NCBI GenBank assembly: GCA_018827375.1
Contig: JAHJYW010000048.1
Location: 1-64,000, forward strand
DNA from: Alphaproteobacteria bacterium
GTDB taxonomy: Bacteria; Pseudomonadota; Alphaproteobacteria; Caulobacterales; Hyphomonadaceae
Reading direction: 5' to 3'
DNA length: 64,000 nucleotides
The notes under the pieces were generated by a model. The model did not search any database. It was not told the DNA's origin and saw only the letters and a list, made by a program, of their open reading frames with translations. Below, piece by piece: positions 27,442-36,317 of this stretch (position 1 is the first letter of the stretch; every line of letters starts with the position of its first letter). The position numbers were made by a program, and so were the translations under genes.

Positions 27442-28602
27442 ATGGGCAACCGTTTCGTGAAAGGGCTTCTGGGCCTGATGTATCTGGCAGGATTTACGGC
27501 CTCCGCGCAGGAACTGGTCCCGTTGCCACCCCAGCCGGAAGGGTTGGCCTGGCCGACGCAAGGCTGGGAGACGGCGGACATGGCGCCGGACGTTGCGGTG
27601 ATCGTTCAGCCGATGATCGACACGGCGATTGCCGGCGAGAAGGCCGGGCCGATGGGCGAGACGCGGGCGGTTGTGATCATTCATCACGGTAAGCTGGTCG
27701 CCGAGGCTTATCGCGACGGGTTCGGGCCGGTGACGAAACAGGTCTCGTGGAGCATGGCCAAATCAGTGACTTCGGCGCTAGCGGGGCGGGCGGCGGAGCT
27801 TGGGCTGATCAAGGATATCGATGCGCCGATGCCAACACCATTCGATGCGGGTGATCCACGGGCAGAGATCACCTGGCGCCAGTGGCTGACGATGACGGAC
27901 GGGCTCGACTATACCGAGATCGGCGCGACGGGGATGGCGGACAATGACGTCATCCAGATGATGTACGGGCCGGGGCGTTTCGATGTGCTGAAATATATCA
28001 AGGATGAGTTGCCGCCTTTGCATGAACCGGGGACGGTCTGGAATTATTCGACGGCGGCGTTTCATCTGATCGGCAATGCGCTTCAGGGACTTGCGACAGA
28101 TGAGCCGACCGCGGCGTCCTTCTCAAGCTGGTTTAGCCGGGAGCTTAGCAAACCTATCGGTATGAATGCGCTCATCGAATTTGATGCCTCGGAAAATTAT
28201 CTTGGTGGCTCGCTCGTCTGGGCATCGGCGCGGGATTTTGCGAAGTTTGGGTATTTGTATTTGCGGGATGGCGTGTGGGACGGCGAGCGCCTGTTGCCGG
28301 AAGGCTGGGTGGATTTCTCGCGGTCGCACCCGGATGGGCCAAAGGAAAACGTCTATGGCGCGGGCTTCTGGCTGACGACGGGCGGGGCCGATCCGGTGCC
28401 GTCTTACCAGCGACGCGATGCGCCGCCCTGGGACAGTTTCGCGGCAGAGGGCCATGAGGGGCAAACGATCTTCATCGTGCCGTCGCGGGACCTCGTGATC
28501 GTGCGTCTCGGGATCATGTCGAACGAGGGCGAGAACTGGCCTGACCTGTTCCGCTGGAACCAGACAATTGCGGGCGCATTTCCGGACGTGGGAGTGGACT
28601 AG
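27442..28602 (+). CDS. Serine hydrolase, class C beta-lactamase-like family
   Basis: This exported 386-residue protein (signal peptide ending TASA, about residues 8-22) has the penicilloyl-serine hydrolase fold. The nucleophile motif SMAK is at residues 104-107. WNYSTAAFHLIG supplies the Tyr of the YxN motif, and a late EGHEGQTIF takes the KTG/HxG place. Such enzymes are esterases, D-aminopeptidases or DD-peptidases more often than true beta-lactamases. The closest resemblance within the window is the serine hydrolase at 52313. It stands alone, convergent with a thioesterase pair. Confidence 0.85.
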   Translation: MGNRFVKGLLGLMYLAGFTASAQELVPLPPQPEGLAWPTQGWETADMAPDVAVIVQPMIDTAIAGEKAGPMGETRAVVIIHHGKLVAEAYRDGFGPVTKQVSWSMAKSVTSALAGRAAELGLIKDIDAPMPTPFDAGDPRAEITWRQWLTMTDGLDYTEIGATGMADNDVIQMMYGPGRFDVLKYIKDELPPLHEPGTVWNYSTAAFHLIGNALQGLATDEPTAASFSSWFSRELSKPIGMNALIEFDASENYLGGSLVWASARDFAKFGYLYLRDGVWDGERLLPEGWVDFSRSHPDGPKENVYGAGFWLTTGGADPVPSYQRRDAPPWDSFAAEGHEGQTIFIVPSRDLVIVRLGIMSNEGENWPDLFRWNQTIAGAFPDVGVD

Positions 28603-28618
28603 GCTGCGCGTGCGGCGC

Positions 28619-29047
28619 CTAGTCCCCACCTACCATGAAATGGGCCATCAGCGCGGTGACGGGCTTGGACTTTTCTTCCTGCCATGCCTCGGCGCGGACC
28701 GACGCCATGCGGCGGCCCATCTTGGTGATATAGGCGCGGGCATAGAGATCCTTGGCGTGGCCCTGTCGCAGGTAGTCGATCGTCAGGTTGATCGTCTTGG
28801 GTGGGCGGGCGAGGTCGGTCACGAGGAAGACCTGCGCCATGGCCGTCAGTTCAAGGAAAGATGAAATCGCCCCGCCATGCAGGGCTTTGATGGTGAAATT
28901 GCCGATCAGCTTCTTGGAGAAGGGCAGAATGGCGGTCATCTCGTCGCCGCGTATGTCGCAGCGCATGCCGAGTTTCTGGGCGAAGGGGGTGCGGGCGAGG
29001 AAAGCTTCGACCTCGGCGGCGCGCGGATTGGCTTCAAAGGGGGTCAT
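28619..29047 (-). CDS. PaaI family hotdog thioesterase
   Basis: This 142-residue protein has the PaaI/acyl-CoA thioesterase hotdog fold. The active-site helix region ALHGGAISSFLELTAMA follows LIGNFTIK, and INLTIDYLRQG is the central strand. It probably hydrolyses an aromatic or medium-chain acyl-CoA in the cytosol. Its start overlaps the stop of a second PaaI-like gene by 4 bp, so the pair is translated together and may form a mixed oligomer. Confidence 0.85.
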   Translation of the reverse strand: MTPFEANPRAAEVEAFLARTPFAQKLGMRCDIRGDEMTAILPFSKKLIGNFTIKALHGGAISSFLELTAMAQVFLVTDLARPPKTINLTIDYLRQGHAKDLYARAYITKMGRRMASVRAEAWQEEKSKPVTALMAHFMVGGD

Positions 29048-29526
29048 GCGAGCGACTCCAGCTTGTCTGCCGGGCGCGGCTGGTTGATGGCAAAGGCGCC
29101 AGCGGCGGTGGCAATCACCTTGTCGCGGGTCTCATGATAGGCCCATGCGCGCGTGAAGCAGACCGTGCGGGTGACATGGTAACATTCGGCCTCGCCAATA
29201 ATGGCGCGGCCCTTGTCTGCCGGGCGCATGTAGTCGATGCGCAGGTCGAGCGTGGCCACGAAGCGGAAATCCGAGAGAATGGCGCTGCAGGACATGCCGC
29301 AAAGGTTGTCGAGCAGCGTGGTGATCACCCCGCCATGGATGACGCCTGTGTCCGGGTCACCTACCAGCGAATCATCCCAGGGCTGGCTGCCCCATACTCG
29401 GCCTTTCTCGATACGCGTGACTTCGAATCCGAGGTCGCGCGCCCATGGCACGGCCTTGGTCATCATTTTCATGTTTTCCCGCATGAGAGCCAGGCGTTGT
29501 TCGAGATCTGAGGGGTCGGCAGACAT
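29044..29526 (-). CDS. PaaI family hotdog thioesterase, upstream paralogue
   Basis: This 160-residue hotdog thioesterase is the first of a coupled pair. VIHGGVITTLLDNLCGMS is the catalytic helix and TLDLRIDYMRPAD the central strand. The N-terminal 35 residues form an extra helical region. The two copies differ clearly in sequence, so the duplication is old or they have different substrates. Immediately upstream on the same strand lies a short open frame whose out-of-frame continuation contains a similar RDNLCG string. Confidence 0.85.
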   Translation of the reverse strand: MSADPSDLEQRLALMRENMKMMTKAVPWARDLGFEVTRIEKGRVWGSQPWDDSLVGDPDTGVIHGGVITTLLDNLCGMSCSAILSDFRFVATLDLRIDYMRPADKGRAIIGEAECYHVTRTVCFTRAWAYHETRDKVIATAAGAFAINQPRPADKLESLA

Positions 29527-29595
29527 TGTTGAACCATGCTTTCGGGGTTGGCGCGGGCACGGTCCATGGCCGAGCCGGCCGCCGTGCCGCAGAGA

Positions 29596-29709
29596 TTATC
29601 GCGGAAGGTGGTCCCACGGGATAACGCCGGGGCCGATGTCGAGGTTTTCCTGCATTAGACGGAGCGGCAATGGGCTCCTTTGGGAAACTGACGTCGCGTC
29701 ATCGCTCAT
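29596..29709 (-). CDS. Possible small or frameshifted ORF upstream of the thioesterase pair
   Basis: This is a 37-codon frame on the minus strand. AGAGG lies 7 bases before its ATG (29709), and the peptide ends in IGPGVIPWDHLPR. After its TAA, the next frame continues with coding-like, GC-rich third positions to about 29527 (DNLCGTAAGSAMDRARANPE). That suggests either a frameshifted remnant of a gene of about 60 codons or two chance frames. It is the only content seen in the 274-bp stretch 29527-29800. No family is recognised. Confidence 0.3.
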   Translation of the reverse strand: MSDDATSVSQRSPLPLRLMQENLDIGPGVIPWDHLPR

Positions 29710-29800
29710 GTGCAGGCCTCTTCATTTGACGTTCCAGTCGCCCCGGATAACATTTGGGCCATGACGTGGAAACAGTTCACGCAGCGGGAGGAGATGGCCT

Positions 29801-31132
29801 ATGGCATTTGACGGCAGCAGCAAACCGAAAACGTGCATTATCGGCGCCGGGTGCTCCGGCTTCACGATGGCCAAGCGCCTGAAGGACAAGGGCTTGCCCT
29901 ATGATTGTTTCGAGATGTCGGACAATATTGGTGGCAACTGGTATTACAAGAATCCGAACGGCACCTCGTCCTGTTACCAGAGCCTGCATATCGATACGTC
30001 CAAATGGCGCCTCGCCTTTGAGGACTATCCCGTGCCAGACGACTGGCCGGACTTCCCCCACCATGCGCAATTACTGCAGTATTTCCATGATTATGTGGAC
30101 CATTTCGGCCTGCGCGAGACGATAACGTTCAACACGGCAGTGACGGATGTGGAAACGCTGCCGGGCGGACGCTGGAAGGTGACGCTCTCGACGGGTGAGA
30201 GCCGTGAGTATGACGCGGTCGTGGTCTCCAATGGTCATCACTGGGATGCGCGGATGCCCACTTATCCTGGGCATTTCGATGGTTACCAGGTCCACTCGCA
30301 CCATTATCGCGACCCGTTCGAGCCTTACGACTTTCGCGGCAAGAATGTGATGATCGTCGGCGCCGGAAACTCGGCGATGGATATCTCCTCGGAACTGGCA
30401 CAGCGCCCGATTGCGAAGAACCTGTTTATCTCGATGCGCCGCGGCGTCTGGGTGCTGCCGAAATACATGGATGGCTCACCGGCCGACAAGGCGGCGCTGC
30501 CGCCATGGTTGCCGTCGAAACTCGGCCGCAAACTGGCGCGGGCAAAGATCAAGAAGACCATCGGCATGATGGAGGATTATGGCCTGCCCAAGCCCGACCA
30601 TGAGCCGCTGGATGGACACCCGTCAGTGTCTGGCGAGTTCCTGACGCGCGTCGGCTGCGGCGACATCAAGCCGAAACCAGGCATCCAGAGCCTTGATGGC
30701 GACAGCGTTGTCTTCACGGATGGCACGCGCGAGCAGGTCGACGCGATTGTCTGGGCGACAGGCTATAATGTGACCTTTCCGTTCCTGAAGCAGAAGGCAT
30801 TAACGCCGCAGGAAAACACGTTCCCGCTATACAAGCGCATGGTGAAGCCGGGCTATGAGACCCTGTTCTTCCTCGGGCTGGCCCAGCCGCTGCCGACGCT
30901 GGTCAATTTCGCCGAACAACAGTCGAAACTAGTCGCTGCCGCGTTGACGGGAGAGTACGCATTTCCGGATGCGGCGGAGATGGACCGGGTGACCGCGGAA
31001 GACGAGCAGCTGCACCTTGGCCACTTCTATGACAGCCCGCGCCACCGGATGCAGGTGGATTTCGGCGTCTATGTCGCGGATTTGTTGAAGGAAATCAAAC
31101 GCGGGGAGAAACGCGCACGCGCGGTTGCCTGA
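29801..31132 (+). CDS. Flavin-containing monooxygenase (FMO/BVMO-like)
   Basis: This 443-residue FAD- and NADPH-dependent monooxygenase has a first Rossmann motif GAGCSG near the N-terminus. IGGNWYYKN comes next, the FMO fingerprint FDGYQVHSHHY is around residue 165, and the second Rossmann motif GAGNSAMDISSE is around residue 188. A late ATGYNVTFPF follows. Such enzymes oxygenate N, S or ketone groups of soft substrates. GGGAGGAG lies close before the start. The M23 peptidase gene follows 31 bp downstream in the same direction, but no functional link is evident. Confidence 0.9.
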   Translation: MAFDGSSKPKTCIIGAGCSGFTMAKRLKDKGLPYDCFEMSDNIGGNWYYKNPNGTSSCYQSLHIDTSKWRLAFEDYPVPDDWPDFPHHAQLLQYFHDYVDHFGLRETITFNTAVTDVETLPGGRWKVTLSTGESREYDAVVVSNGHHWDARMPTYPGHFDGYQVHSHHYRDPFEPYDFRGKNVMIVGAGNSAMDISSELAQRPIAKNLFISMRRGVWVLPKYMDGSPADKAALPPWLPSKLGRKLARAKIKKTIGMMEDYGLPKPDHEPLDGHPSVSGEFLTRVGCGDIKPKPGIQSLDGDSVVFTDGTREQVDAIVWATGYNVTFPFLKQKALTPQENTFPLYKRMVKPGYETLFFLGLAQPLPTLVNFAEQQSKLVAAALTGEYAFPDAAEMDRVTAEDEQLHLGHFYDSPRHRMQVDFGVYVADLLKEIKRGEKRARAVA

Positions 31133-31163
31133 TATTAACGTGGGGCAGGGCATAGTGGGGCAC

Positions 31164-31850
31164 ATGAAGCGCCTGATCCCCGCCCTCCTTATGCTGCTTA
31201 TGGCGGCTGCCTGTGCCTCCTCGCCTGCGCCGATGCGAACGGGCGCTTATAACCCGCGGTTCGAGGAGCCACCGCCGCAGCCGCCCATGCCCGTTCCGGG
31301 TACGCTGCAACCGAATGCCTATCTGCAGGTTTGCGGTGGCATGACCGTCTCTAATTCGCCTGTGGCCTATCCCGGCGGATGGGTGGCGGAGTTCAAACCG
31401 ATCATCGTCGTGAATGACGTGGTGCTGGTCACGGTGCCTACGAATGATGCCTGCCTGTCATCCGGCTTCGGCATTCGCGGCGGTACGTTCCATGAGGGCA
31501 TCGACCTGACACATCGCCCGGCGGGGCCCGTCTATGCCGCCGCGCCGGGGCGGATCATCGAGGCGCGCATGTCGCGTGGCTACGGGCTGCAGGTGCTGAT
31601 TGACCATGGCAGCGGCGTCTATACCCGCTATGCGCACCTTGCGTATCTGGACCCCGGTGTCGTCGTGGGCGGACAGATCAATTATGGGCGCCCGGTCGGC
31701 ATGATGGGTCAGTCCGGCAATGCGCAGGCGATCCACCTCCACTACGAAATACTGACGGGCAATTATCACAACCCCAAGGGGTCAAAGGGCCTGCAAGTGC
31801 GTGACCCGTTCAGTTTTCCTGCCTATGATTATCTCTTCGCGGGGTCTTGA
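31164..31850 (+). CDS. M23 (LytM-type) peptidase lipoprotein
   Basis: This 228-residue lipoprotein (MAAACASS, Cys17) has a Pro-rich linker and a C-terminal M23 zinc peptidase domain. The metal and catalytic residues are present: His110 and Asp114 in FHEGID, and His191 and His193 in IHLHYE. It is therefore probably an active endopeptidase that cuts peptidoglycan cross-bridges in the periplasm. It is not a degenerate EnvC/NlpD-type activator. The reading frame is open to 31125, inside the monooxygenase end, but the lipoprotein signal starts at 31164. Confidence 0.88.
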   Translation: MKRLIPALLMLLMAAACASSPAPMRTGAYNPRFEEPPPQPPMPVPGTLQPNAYLQVCGGMTVSNSPVAYPGGWVAEFKPIIVVNDVVLVTVPTNDACLSSGFGIRGGTFHEGIDLTHRPAGPVYAAAPGRIIEARMSRGYGLQVLIDHGSGVYTRYAHLAYLDPGVVVGGQINYGRPVGMMGQSGNAQAIHLHYEILTGNYHNPKGSKGLQVRDPFSFPAYDYLFAGS

Positions 31851-31872
31851 GCGACATTAAGGGGGGACGGGC

Positions 31873-32589
31873 ATGCGTGAAGCTGGCAGCGCCGGATTGG
31901 GCGCGCGATTTCTTGATCCGTCCCTGTTTGTGCGCACGTATCGCGATCCACTGGCCTGGCTGAGCCTCGCAACGGACCTGTTGCCGATCGCGGCCATTCT
32001 TGTCTTCAGCTGGGGACCGACGCCGCTGGTGGCGCTCTACTGGCTGGAGAACCTGATCATCGGCGCCTACACGATCCTGCGGCTGGGCGGGGCGGCGGTG
32101 GTGAGTTTCATCAACCTTGCAACGGCGATCTTCATGATCCCGTTTTTCACGTTTCACTACGGCATGTTCTGCTACGGCCATGGCCTGTTCATCCGCAGCT
32201 TTGCTGGCGGGCAGGGGAACGGGGGCGGTGCCGCGCCTATGGATCTCGTGACCTGGGCGCTGGGGAGCGGCGAGGGCATGGTTCTGTTTGTCGGGCTGAT
32301 CATCGCCACCAATGCGGTGTTCTTCCTTGTCGACTATATTGGCCGCGGCGAGTTCCGGCGCGCCGATCCGCCGGCCGAAATGTTCGCGCCGTATGGCCGG
32401 ATCGTGACGCTGCATGTCGCCATTATCTTGGGAGCCTTCATTGCGATTGCCACGAACCAGCCGCTTCTGGGCGTACTGATCCTGATCGTGATCCGCGTTG
32501 TGTTCGGGATTGTGCTGTCGCTGCTGCGCCGCCTGAAACTTGATGGCGGACTGGGCAAACTGACTGACAAATTCGCGCAGCCCGTGTAG
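31873..32589 (+). CDS. DUF6498-like polytopic membrane protein
   Basis: This 238-residue protein has about six hydrophobic segments. Polar conserved spots lie within or next to membrane spans: GPTPLVALYWLENLIIGAY, FFTFHYGMFCYGHG and RIVTLHVAIILGAF. These His- and Trp-containing patches match the DUF6498 family of unknown function. It starts 22 bp after the M23 peptidase gene in the same direction and may share its transcript. A purine-rich AAGGGGGGA precedes the start. Confidence 0.7.
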   Translation: MREAGSAGLGARFLDPSLFVRTYRDPLAWLSLATDLLPIAAILVFSWGPTPLVALYWLENLIIGAYTILRLGGAAVVSFINLATAIFMIPFFTFHYGMFCYGHGLFIRSFAGGQGNGGGAAPMDLVTWALGSGEGMVLFVGLIIATNAVFFLVDYIGRGEFRRADPPAEMFAPYGRIVTLHVAIILGAFIAIATNQPLLGVLILIVIRVVFGIVLSLLRRLKLDGGLGKLTDKFAQPV

Positions 32590-32663
32590 AAAGTTGACGC
32601 ATGGTGACGGATAGGCGCATGATTGCGCCTTCAACCGTCTTTATGGCGTTAAGAGGAAAGTGC

Positions 32664-33293
32664 ATGTCCAATACAGCGGATACAATCGCGGCATCCGGCA
32701 AGCGCGCCCGTTCCAAGGCCGCCAATCGCCGGGCCATCCTGAGCGCCGGGCGCCGGGTGTTTGCTCGCGTTGGCTTCGATGCGACCACTGTGCGCGACAT
32801 TATCCGCGAGACCGACCTCGCCGCGGGAACTTTCTACAATTATTTCAAGTCGAAAGAGGAAGTGTTCGAGGCGATCGCCGAGGATTCGACCTATCGCTTC
32901 CGCACGCGCCTCAGCGATGTGCGGGCGCGGGCGACCACGTTCGAGGACTATATCCATCAGGCCTATCACGCCTATTTCAGCTTTGTGGCCGCCGAGAATG
33001 AAGACGCGATCCGCATGGGCGCCCCGCATCTGGCGCTGATTGGGGTGCGCGTGGATACGCCGGAAATGCTGGCCATTGCCGACGAGATCCGTTCCGATCT
33101 CGACCATATCCTCTCTGCAGCGGGGGCGCCGGTGACCGATATCGACTTTCTTACGGCAGCCGCCATCGGCATTGCGCGGGAGATGGGTGATCACATGTTG
33201 CAGCGCCGCCCGGTGGATGCAGTCGCCGCGACGAAGTTCGCCACGGCCCTGCTTCTTGGCGGTGTGCGCGAGGTCTCCGGCAAGCCGCTTTGA
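32664..33293 (+). CDS. TetR/AcrR family transcriptional regulator
   Basis: This 209-residue regulator has a typical TetR DNA-binding domain: ILSAGRRVFARVGFDATTV, then the recognition helix region AAGTFYNYFKSKEE. The ligand-binding half is unremarkable. The start at 32664 has AAGAGGAAAG just upstream, better than the earlier in-frame codons. The esterase and quinone oxidoreductase genes follow in the same direction after 69 bp and are the likely targets. This fits a regulator of lipid or xenobiotic metabolism, but the effector is unknown. Confidence 0.88.
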   Translation: MSNTADTIAASGKRARSKAANRRAILSAGRRVFARVGFDATTVRDIIRETDLAAGTFYNYFKSKEEVFEAIAEDSTYRFRTRLSDVRARATTFEDYIHQAYHAYFSFVAAENEDAIRMGAPHLALIGVRVDTPEMLAIADEIRSDLDHILSAAGAPVTDIDFLTAAAIGIAREMGDHMLQRRPVDAVAATKFATALLLGGVREVSGKPL

Positions 33294-33362
33294 GGAACCG
33301 CTTGGCGGACCTTGGGTAAGGGCGGTAAGCTGGTGTGAAAACAGCAGGTGGGAGCCCGGCCG

Positions 33363-34397
33363 ATGAGCCTTCAGCAGACAATTGCGAAAATGATTTTCAA
33401 ACTGCCAAGCAGCATGCTCGTGCGCATGGCAGGCGGCAAACCGGTCGTGATCAATGGCCGTACACTTGAACCACAGCTGCAGATGGTCGCCTGGAACGGG
33501 CGCAATGCGCCGCCGCTCTCCACCTTGCCGGCGGAAGTAGTGCAGGCCGCAACGCGTGAACAGCTGAACATGCTGGCCGCCAAGCCGGAGCCAGGCGTTG
33601 CCATCGAGGACTTTACCATTCCGGGCCCTGACAAGAACGCCATCCCGGTGCGGCTCTATCGGCCTGATGATCAGGAGCCGGCGCATCCGCTGATGGTGTA
33701 TTATCATATGGGCGGCGGCGTCATCGGTGATCTCGACACATGCAACGCCTTCTGTTCGATCATTGCCTCGGTTGCGAAATGCCCTGTCCTGTCGGTCGAC
33801 TATCGTCTTGCCCCGCCACACAAGTTCCCGGCGGGCATTGATGATGCGCTGGCTGCCTATGAATGGGCGCTGCGCAATGCCGGCAAGTATGGGGCGCCCG
33901 AAGGCGTCGCGGCGGTTGGCGGCGACAGTATGGGCGGCAATTTCTCGGCCATCGTCGCGCAGGAAATGAAGCGGCAAGAGAAGCCGATTCCCGCCATGCA
34001 ATTGCTGATCTATCCGGCGGTGGATCTGGTTGATGAATTTCCGTCACGCAAGGATTTTGCTGGCACGTTCTCATTGTCGACCGACACGATGAACTGGTTC
34101 ATGGAACAGTACCTGCCGGAAGGCTTCGACATGAGCGACAGGCTCCTGTCGCCGGGCCAGACCGGTGACCTGACCGACCTGCCGCCTGCCATTGTCATCA
34201 CGGCGGGGCACGACCCGCTGTGTGATGAAGGCGACGATTATGCGCTGCGTCTCGGTCGCGCAGGCGTGTATGTCAAACACAAACGCTATGACACCCTCGC
34301 ACACGCCTTCACGGCGTTTACGGATTTTTCTCCGGGATCGCGCAAGGCGTGTCTCGAAATTGCGGGCATGGTCAACGACATGTATGCACGTCTGTGA
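33363..34397 (+). CDS. Alpha/beta hydrolase, HSL (GDXG) esterase family
   Basis: This 344-residue lipase/esterase belongs to the hormone-sensitive lipase group. The oxyanion motif appears as YYHMGGGV in place of HGGG. The nucleophile Ser189 is in GGDSMGGN, the acid is in AGHDPLCDEG, and the catalytic His is in TLAHAFTAF. A helical cap lies at the N-terminus. It is cytosolic, with no signal peptide. Its TGA stop is overlapped by the GTG start of the following oxidoreductase, so the two are translationally coupled. Confidence 0.9.
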   Translation: MSLQQTIAKMIFKLPSSMLVRMAGGKPVVINGRTLEPQLQMVAWNGRNAPPLSTLPAEVVQAATREQLNMLAAKPEPGVAIEDFTIPGPDKNAIPVRLYRPDDQEPAHPLMVYYHMGGGVIGDLDTCNAFCSIIASVAKCPVLSVDYRLAPPHKFPAGIDDALAAYEWALRNAGKYGAPEGVAAVGGDSMGGNFSAIVAQEMKRQEKPIPAMQLLIYPAVDLVDEFPSRKDFAGTFSLSTDTMNWFMEQYLPEGFDMSDRLLSPGQTGDLTDLPPAIVITAGHDPLCDEGDDYALRLGRAGVYVKHKRYDTLAHAFTAFTDFSPGSRKACLEIAGMVNDMYARL

Positions 34398-35371
34398 GAG
34401 CGCTCGTCTGCCATAAGATCACGGATGATTTTTCCGGAACCGAGGTGCGCGATGTGCCGATGCCTGAACCGGGTCCCGGTGAAGTGCGCGTGCGCGTCAA
34501 GGCGGCCAGCGTCAATTTCCCGGACCTGTTGCTGACGCAGGGCAAGTACCAGCTAAAGCTGGAACCGCCCTTCACGCCCGGCATGGATTTTTCCGGTATT
34601 ATCGACAAGCTCGGTCCCGGCGTGAGCGGCCCCTTACGTGAAGGCACGGATGTCGCTGGTGGCACGCGGTCAGGGGCCTTTGCGGAATTCATCACGGTAC
34701 CTGTCGAGGGACTGCAGAAGAAACCGCCCGCAATGAGCTTTGCGTCGGCTGCGTCGTATTCGGCAGCCTACCTTACCGCCTATGTCGCGCTTGTGCGCCG
34801 CGCGAACCTGCAGCCGGGCGAGACGCTACTGGTGCACGGGGCAAGCGGCGGCGTGGGCCTTGCAGCTGTGGATGTCGGCAAGCTGCTGGGCGCGACGGTG
34901 ATTGCGACAGGCGGATCTGATGAAAAGCTCGACATGGTTGTCGCGCATGGTGCGGACTATGCGATCAACGTGAACCAGGGCTTTCGCGACAAGGTGAAGA
35001 CACTGACCAAGGGGCGCGGAGCGGACGTTATCTTCGATCCGGTTGGCGGAGACGTGTTTGATGAAAGCGTGCGTTGCATTGCGTTCGACGGGCGCCTCCT
35101 GGTGATCGGCTTCACGTCAGGCCGCATTGCGACCGTGTCGACCAATATGCCGCTGATCAAGGGCTTCTCGGTGGTCGGGGTACGGGCAGGGGAATATGGC
35201 CGCCAGTTCCCTGAAAAAGGCCGCGAGAATGTCGAGACAATCTGGAAGTGGGCCCGCGACGGGAAGGTGAACCCGCGCGTTCACGCCGAACTGCCGCTGG
35301 AAGAGGCCATGGATGCGTTTGCCATGCTGTGGAACCGCAAGGTCGTCGGCAAGGTGGTGGTCACGCCCTAG
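34394..35371 (+). CDS. NADPH:quinone oxidoreductase family protein (zinc-free MDR)
   Basis: This 325-residue medium-chain reductase begins VRALVCHKITDDF from a GTG that overlaps the esterase stop (GTGA). The substrate-domain motif is PPFTPGMDFSGII. The nucleotide-binding motif is HGASGGVGLAAVDVGKLLGA, and DVIFDPVGGDVFDES is also present. Zinc-binding cysteines are absent, as expected for quinone reductase-like enzymes. It reduces quinones or unsaturated carbonyls with NADPH in the cytosol. Regulation by the TetR gene upstream is likely but unproven. Confidence 0.9.
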   Translation: MRALVCHKITDDFSGTEVRDVPMPEPGPGEVRVRVKAASVNFPDLLLTQGKYQLKLEPPFTPGMDFSGIIDKLGPGVSGPLREGTDVAGGTRSGAFAEFITVPVEGLQKKPPAMSFASAASYSAAYLTAYVALVRRANLQPGETLLVHGASGGVGLAAVDVGKLLGATVIATGGSDEKLDMVVAHGADYAINVNQGFRDKVKTLTKGRGADVIFDPVGGDVFDESVRCIAFDGRLLVIGFTSGRIATVSTNMPLIKGFSVVGVRAGEYGRQFPEKGRENVETIWKWARDGKVNPRVHAELPLEEAMDAFAMLWNRKVVGKVVVTP

Positions 35372-36264
35372 GCGGACCAGAGCACCAGGCCGACAATACC
35401 GGCAGTCACGAGTAGCACGCCGATGATTTCGCGCGCCGTTATGCGTTCCCTGAACACGAAAATTGACGCGCCGATCATGAAGACGATCTCGACTTGCCCG
35501 AGCGCCCGCACAAGCGCGGCGTTCTGCAAGGTAAAGGCGGTGAACCAGGCAAGCGACCCCAGCATGCCGACAAGGCCGACCCAGGCTGCACTGCGCCAGC
35601 TGACCAGCAGGCGGCGGGCTTCACCCGGCTCACGCAGGTGCAGGTAGCCGAGGATGGCCACGGCCTGAAAGCTGGTCACGAAGGCGAGCGTGACGGTTGC
35701 GCGGAGAAATACGCTGCCATCTTCCAGCGATAGCGAGGCGCCGCGATAGGCCACGGCCGAGAGGCCGAACAGGCCGCCTGCTGCAATGCCGATCAGCGCC
35801 TTGCGATCAAGGAAATTGCGCCGGCCTTCTGCGTCTGCAGGAATCGAGATCAGGATTACGCCGACAAGGCTGATGAGAATGGCGAGGGCGACCGCCAGGG
35901 AGAGATGATCGCCGAGGAGGACAATGCCGAACAGCGCTGTCTGGATCGGCTCGGTCTTGGTGAAGGCCGTCGCGACGGTAAAATTCTTGTGCGAGAAGAG
36001 ATGAATCAGCATGCCTGTCGCAAGGATCTGCGCGAGGCCGCCGACCATGCCGCTGGCGATAAAAGTCAGGTTAAGCGACGGCGCCTTCGCACCGGTTGTT
36101 GCCAGAAGACCAACCAGCAGCGCCAGCGCCAATGGGGCGGCATACACAAACCGGGCCGCCGTTGCCCCCCATGTCGAGAGCGTCGCGCGTAACTTCTTCT
36201 GCAGCGCTGAGCGCAGGTTCTGCAGGAACGCCGCTGCAATGGTTATGGGGATCCAGATTTCCAT
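35368..36264 (-). CDS. EamA/DMT family transporter
   Basis: This 298-residue protein has ten hydrophobic segments arranged as two EamA repeats. The first repeat ends with FTKTEPIQTALFGIVLLGDHLSLAVA and the second with ALVRALGQVEIVFMIGASIF, each followed by a typical helix. Such proteins export or import small metabolites across the inner membrane; the substrate is unknown. Its ATG lies in the arm of a perfect 9-bp inverted repeat, so translation may be controlled. The 3' end overlaps the quinone reductase gene by 4 bp. Confidence 0.85.
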   Translation of the reverse strand: MEIWIPITIAAAFLQNLRSALQKKLRATLSTWGATAARFVYAAPLALALLVGLLATTGAKAPSLNLTFIASGMVGGLAQILATGMLIHLFSHKNFTVATAFTKTEPIQTALFGIVLLGDHLSLAVALAILISLVGVILISIPADAEGRRNFLDRKALIGIAAGGLFGLSAVAYRGASLSLEDGSVFLRATVTLAFVTSFQAVAILGYLHLREPGEARRLLVSWRSAAWVGLVGMLGSLAWFTAFTLQNAALVRALGQVEIVFMIGASIFVFRERITAREIIGVLLVTAGIVGLVLWSA

Positions 36265-36290
36265 CCGGCGCTTGGACAGCAGCCGGATGG
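36261..36290 (-). promoter_or_regulatory. Hairpin covering the start codon of the EamA transporter gene
   Basis: A perfect 9-bp inverted repeat, CCATCCGGC (36261-36269) and GCCGGATGG (36282-36290), has a 12-base loop. On the transporter mRNA the start codon (36262-36264) is part of the stem. No T run follows, so it is unlikely to be a terminator for the MliC-like gene upstream. Confidence 0.45.
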
Positions 36291-36317
36291 ATTTGTCAAA
36301 GCAGGGTTAGGCCGTGC

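Noticed and set aside
27442-28602. Calling this a true antibiotic-resistance beta-lactamase
   Set aside because: The fold and SxxK are shared with esterases and peptidases, and nothing in the sequence shows beta-lactam specificity.
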